A stretch of 64,000 nt of DNA from Cyclobacterium amurskyense. Its GTDB lineage: Bacteria; Bacteroidota; Bacteroidia; Cytophagales; Cyclobacteriaceae. A program made the translations under genes and the position numbers. Below the pieces are notes generated by a model that saw only the letters and a list, made by a program, of their open reading frames with translations, searched no databases and had not been told where the DNA came from. Below, piece after piece: positions 61,862-64,000 of the stretch. Positions within the stretch are counted from its first letter, which is position 1; each line of letters opens with the position of its first letter. The stretch is from positions 6,093,001-6,157,000 of the forward strand of contig NZ_CP012040.1 of the NCBI RefSeq assembly GCF_001050135.1, in the 5' to 3' direction.

Positions 61862-62410
61862 TTAGGACTTTTTTATTGCTATCCAATAAAGTAAAATGGC
61901 ATCAAAAACGGAATGAGCAATTATGGCTGATAAAATCCCGTATTTTTCGAAAAGAATTCCTAAAACGGCTATAAAAAAAATCATTACAAATCCATATACG
62001 CTTATTCTCCAATTCCACGGATTGAGGTAACCGTGAATTAAAACAAAAAGCACTGCGGTCACCCAAAGTCCCAACAATGGCTGAATACCAGCCCTAAACA
62101 AGAGTTCCTCTCCCACTCCAGCACACATTGAAATAAAAACAATTCCTTTTATTGTCCATGGCCAGGTATTGATGAGTGCATTGTATTTTTGCTTCTCTAT
62201 TCTAAAAAAAGGGGCATTGATGATTTTTAGGGCTATAAAAGCACCAATAATTCCTGAGACTAATCCTGAAATCAATTGCACAAATAGGGACCGATGCCCC
62301 TCAAACAGCTCCATCAAAGTGATTTCTTGAAAGAAATACACCAAGGAGAGTCCAGCCAAACCAAAGCCTAAAAGGGTGATCCACCCCAGCATTGCCATTT
62401 TTTTATTCAT
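61862..62410 (-). CDS. CPBP-family intramembrane protease
   Basis: This 182-residue membrane protein has five to six hydrophobic segments and the CPBP (Abi/CAAX-like) motifs: GVGEELLFRAGIQPLLG (EExxxR, motif 1), VLFVLIHGYLNPW with a histidine and IIAHSVFDAILLY (motif 3, HxxxD-like). The family includes CAAX-type and immunity-related proteases. It is a single-gene unit on the minus strand, next to an OsmC gene. Confidence 0.85.
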   Translation of the reverse strand: MNKKMAMLGWITLLGFGLAGLSLVYFFQEITLMELFEGHRSLFVQLISGLVSGIIGAFIALKIINAPFFRIEKQKYNALINTWPWTIKGIVFISMCAGVGEELLFRAGIQPLLGLWVTAVLFVLIHGYLNPWNWRISVYGFVMIFFIAVLGILFEKYGILSAIIAHSVFDAILLYWIAIKKS

Positions 62411-62475
62411 ACACTTAATTTGCCTCCGAATTACTCGATAACTTTACCAATAATTATAATGATTAGGTAATAGGG

Positions 62476-62513
62476 AAATAAAAAAGTGCCAAAAAGAAAC
62501 TCTTTGGCACTTT
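62476..62513 (-). terminator. Intrinsic terminator of the osmC gene
   Basis: Read on the minus strand, AAAGTGCCAAA pairs with TTTGGCACTTT around a 9-base loop and is followed by a U-run. It lies about 27 bases past the stop at 62540. Confidence 0.85.
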
Positions 62514-62539
62514 CCAAACATAAATTTAAAATTAAATGC

Positions 62540-62977
62540 TTAGGAATTAAAAGTAATATTCAATGAAATAGGAACTGAACTTAAAGCCTGGCTAATCGGG
62601 CAACCTTCTTTGGCTGCATTGGCCAACTCTATAAATTGCTTTTCATCCATACCTGGAACTTTCCCTGTAAGGTTAAGTACTATCCCTGTAATGGCAAATC
62701 CCGCATCACCTTTTTCGATAGTAACAGTAGCGGTAGTATTTAATTCCTCAGCTTCCAAATCTTTTCCAGCGATTTGAAAACTTAATGCCATATTGAAACA
62801 TCCCGCATGGGCTGCCGCTATCATTTCTTCAGGGTTGGTTCCTTTAGTACCATCCTCATTTTCAAATCTGGTTTTGAAACTATAAGGTGACTTATCAAAA
62901 AATCCGCTTGGTGAAGACAATGTTCCACTGCCATCTTTACCGGATCCCTTCCAAATTGCTGTTGCTTTTCTTTTCAT
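62540..62977 (-). CDS. osmC: OsmC-family hydroperoxide reductase
   Basis: This is 145 residues from MKRKATAIWKG; an in-frame ATG 51 bases earlier would add 17 unlikely residues, and the chosen start has a better upstream A-rich segment. The OsmC pattern is clear. TRFENEDGTKGTNPEEMIAAAHAGCFNMALS carries the first redox Cys and AAKEGCPISQAL the second. It reduces organic hydroperoxides using the pair of cysteines, in the cytoplasm. A strong terminator follows. Confidence 0.93.
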   Translation of the reverse strand: MKRKATAIWKGSGKDGSGTLSSPSGFFDKSPYSFKTRFENEDGTKGTNPEEMIAAAHAGCFNMALSFQIAGKDLEAEELNTTATVTIEKGDAGFAITGIVLNLTGKVPGMDEKQFIELANAAKEGCPISQALSSVPISLNITFNS

Positions 62978-63181
62978 CTTTTTAGGTATTGATTGGTTTA
63001 AAGTTTGTTCTTTAATTTCAATATTCAATGTATTAATTATCTGTCAGAAATGCTAAAACTATTGTAGCGTGGACTTGGGAATTTGTATTATCAGATTAAT
63101 GATTTGAAGCTCAACTTAAATGCTATTCAGAGAAGATCTTTGAAATCCATTTTAATTTTTCTCCTATCAAAAGCAGAAGGA

Positions 63182-64000
63182 TCACTCGACCTTCATTGCC
63201 ACCGTTATCTCCAAGACCACCTTGTCACCTACAATATTTTCAATTTCATTTTTTATATTTTCCAGCTCAGTTTTGTCAAGAGGTTTATCTGCTACAATTT
63301 TTACAGTTAAGCGCATAGGCTTAATATTTCGCACAGAAACATCTCTCAAAACAACACCATTAGTCGTGTACCCATTTAATTTGGATAGGATATTGTTTTC
63401 CCTTACCATGTCCATAAAACCAAAAAACAAAGGAAGACTTACCAAACCAACAACAACCAAGGAATAGAGAATCCCCCGTCTTGCCAGACGGAATGGACTA
63501 AATCCCAATAGCAAAAATGTCATAGCTGCAGCCATTACCATGCCTGCAAGGTTGGTTAAAAACAAGAGAAATGCTCCTCGAAAAATATCCCATTCCATCC
63601 ATCCTAATCCTATACCTGATACTGCTAAAGGCGGCACCAATGCTACCGCTATTGCTACACCTGCCAAGGTTTTAGAGATTTCTGATTTAGCACTCGCATA
63701 TGCACCAGCTATTCCAGAGCCAACAGCAATTCCTAAATCCAATAAATTAGGTCTTACCCTCGCCATAATCTCGTCATTGGCAATATTTAACGGAGTGAGC
63801 CATGTGATAAATATGGCACACAAATAACCCAATAGAACACCCCAACCTATTGTCTTGGAGCTATTAACTATTAAGGTGCGGTCTTGTCTCAAAACACCCA
63901 TAGAAAGAGATATAATCGGCGCCATTAAAGGGGCTAATATCATGGCCCCGATAATCACAGGAGCAGAATTACCAAAAAGCCCTAATGTCGCAATTAGGGT
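63182..64000 (-). CDS. DUF389 membrane protein, cut by window end
   Basis: The frame is open to the right edge, so the N terminus is missing; 272 residues are seen. The visible part begins TLIATLGLFGNSAPVIIGAMILAPLMAPIISLSMG, the opening of the TIGR00341/DUF389 family. Five to six hydrophobic helices follow, with GIAGAYASAKSEISKTLAGVAIAVALVPPLAVSGIGLG as another family segment. A soluble C-terminal region (KPMRLTVKIVADKPLDKTE to ITVAMKVE) ends the protein. Its function is unknown; such proteins are inner-membrane. Confidence 0.85.
   Translation of the reverse strand, partial: TLIATLGLFGNSAPVIIGAMILAPLMAPIISLSMGVLRQDRTLIVNSSKTIGWGVLLGYLCAIFITWLTPLNIANDEIMARVRPNLLDLGIAVGSGIAGAYASAKSEISKTLAGVAIAVALVPPLAVSGIGLGWMEWDIFRGAFLLFLTNLAGMVMAAAMTFLLLGFSPFRLARRGILYSLVVVGLVSLPLFFGFMDMVRENNILSKLNGYTTNGVVLRDVSVRNIKPMRLTVKIVADKPLDKTELENIKNEIENIVGDKVVLEITVAMKVE

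Overview
The window looks like a chromosomal segment of a marine Bacteroidota, most likely a Cyclobacteriaceae-type organism (Cyclobacterium/Algoriphagus/Echinicola-like). This placement is an inference. It rests on the AT-rich DNA, a SusC/SusD pair under an ECF sigma/FecR system, many lipoproteins and Tat signals of the RRDFIKKS type, weak Shine-Dalgarno sequences, and several promoters with the Bacteroidota -7 motif TAnnTTTG. No rRNA, tRNA or CRISPR array was seen.

Layout. 1-8.2 kb is the end of an exopolysaccharide locus: glycosyltransferases, a flippase, a receiver-domain/sugar-transferase fusion, a stand-alone receiver and a UDP-glucuronate decarboxylase. 8.4-12.3 kb holds a NIPSNAP protein, a binding-protein-like protein without a signal peptide, class II aldolase and a hicAB toxin-antitoxin pair. 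12.5-21.1 kb is a catabolic block in which all products are predicted to be exported: three or more alpha/beta hydrolases, two Gfo/Idh/MocA oxidoreductases and a xylose-isomerase-like protein. 21.6-23.2 kb carries a 219-bp structured repeat interrupted by an IS4-family element with a 10-bp target duplication. 23.7-29.7 kb carries tagaturonate reductase and a xylose operon (symporter, xylulokinase, xylose isomerase). 30-41 kb is a mixed region: transglutaminase lipoprotein, a small EHP-repeat lipoprotein, a Gre-like factor, DUF2490 and PepSY-like proteins, an M81 protein, a serine-hydrolase homologue lacking SxxK, a TetR/ABC1-kinase pair and an S41 protease. Two further repeat copies lie here. 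41.6-48.4 kb is a sigma / anti-sigma / SusC / SusD unit. 48.5-51.6 kb has a desaturase, an orphan BlaI-type regulator and UDP-glucose dehydrogenase. 52.3-58 kb is a sulfate-activation operon (SLC13 permease, cysC, cysD, cysN, cysQ) with no reductase. 58.6-64 kb has a phosphoesterase, a GH20 hexosaminidase, a CPBP protease, OsmC and a DUF389 protein cut by the window end.

How it works together. The gene content fits a polysaccharide-using bacterium that imports glycans, degrades xylan- and uronate-containing polymers, and makes its own exopolysaccharide. UDP-glucose dehydrogenase plus UDP-glucuronate decarboxylase would supply UDP-glucuronate and UDP-xylose. The sulfate-activation operon makes PAPS, and without a local reductase its product may go to sulfation. 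The most novel feature is the 219-bp repeat family (copies at 21616, 32698 and 41197). It has transposon-like ends and several internal hairpins, and most of the stem substitutions seen between copies keep pairing.
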